This document shows positions 63,942 to 64,000 of a DNA stretch of 64,000 nt, one piece after another. The notes under the pieces were generated by a model. The model was not told the origin of the DNA. It ran no database searches and worked only from the letters and a program-made list of their open reading frames with translations. The DNA comes from Sporosarcina sp. ACRSL (GTDB taxonomy: Bacteria > Bacillota > Bacilli > Bacillales_A > Planococcaceae). Position 1 is the first letter of the stretch, and every line of letters begins with the position of its first letter. Where the stretch lies: NCBI RefSeq assembly GCF_022346605.1, contig NZ_JAKRNT010000006.1, positions 124,001 through 188,000 of the forward strand, written 5' to 3'. A program made the position numbers and the translations under genes.

Positions 63942-64000
63942 CACGTTAACTCTTCCAAGATCGGCAAGAGTTCCGTCAAATGCTTTATTTCATACGTTGG
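63941..64000 (-). CDS. C-terminal end of a gene cut by the window edge
   Basis: The minus strand is open from 64000 to a TGA at 63941-63943 and reads PTYEIKHLTELLPILEELT. This looks like the end of a HAD-type hydrolase (the helix-forming HLTELLPIL tail is common there), but 19 residues do not prove it. Confidence 0.5.
   Translation of the reverse strand, partial: PTYEIKHLTELLPILEELT

Overview
The window looks like chromosome from a low-to-medium GC, endospore-forming member of the Bacillales. A Sporosarcina-like Planococcaceae is my best guess. The direct signs are strong GGAGG ribosome binding sites, frequent TTG and GTG starts, SAM-I and T-box riboswitches, a SigB-type promoter, an AbrB-type regulator, and spore proteins (a SleL-type LysM/GH18 lytic enzyme and a CotF-type coat protein). 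The genus is inferred from gene content and style; there is no rRNA here to test it. I see no prophage, insertion sequence with a transposase, CRISPR array, tRNA or rRNA.

Layout. 1-6.7 kb: housekeeping and hypothetical genes (YkuS, DUF4870, a NagZ-like lipoprotein, DUF1992, a thioesterase), ending in a minus-strand operon of three Nudix hydrolases and a methyltransferase. 6.7-19.3 kb: oligoendopeptidase F, an MtnE-like aminotransferase, a GNAT enzyme, and an envelope cluster made of a YtkA-like lipoprotein, a two-component system and a Sco1-like lipoprotein. 19.4-23 kb: tyrosine phenol-lyase and rlmN. 23-30.7 kb: a compact histidine operon, hisZ-hisG-hisD-hisB-hisA-hisF-hisIE-hisC on the minus strand, with hisJ divergent; hisH is absent from its usual place between hisB and hisA. 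31-40 kb: a YdcF protein, an ABC exporter operon with a large membrane-anchored partner, argG behind a probable arginine operator, and gdhA. 40-43.7 kb: sleL, a cotF-like gene and an RluA-type pseudouridine synthase. 43.8-52.6 kb: small membrane proteins, an antiporter, an ECF sigma/anti-sigma pair, a decayed gene and a P-type ATPase. 52.7-64 kb: metA under a SAM-I riboswitch, yitT, abrB-like, a glycerophosphodiesterase, a thioredoxin, an M23 peptidase, a prolyl oligopeptidase, and a serine-biosynthesis pair (class V aminotransferase plus serA) under a serine-type T-box.

How the genes work together. Four amino acid pathways are represented: his, ser, met (first committed step) and arg (argG only). 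Three of these have their own recognisable regulatory sequence (T-box, SAM-I, ARG box). The YtkA/two-component/Sco cluster suggests copper or cytochrome-oxidase homeostasis at the membrane.

The most unusual material is non-coding. Two copies of a ~240 bp element have nested hairpins whose paired bases change together, always with AGGAN loops. Several arrays of ~19-21 bp units sit directly behind stop codons. A further array has a 62 bp unit.
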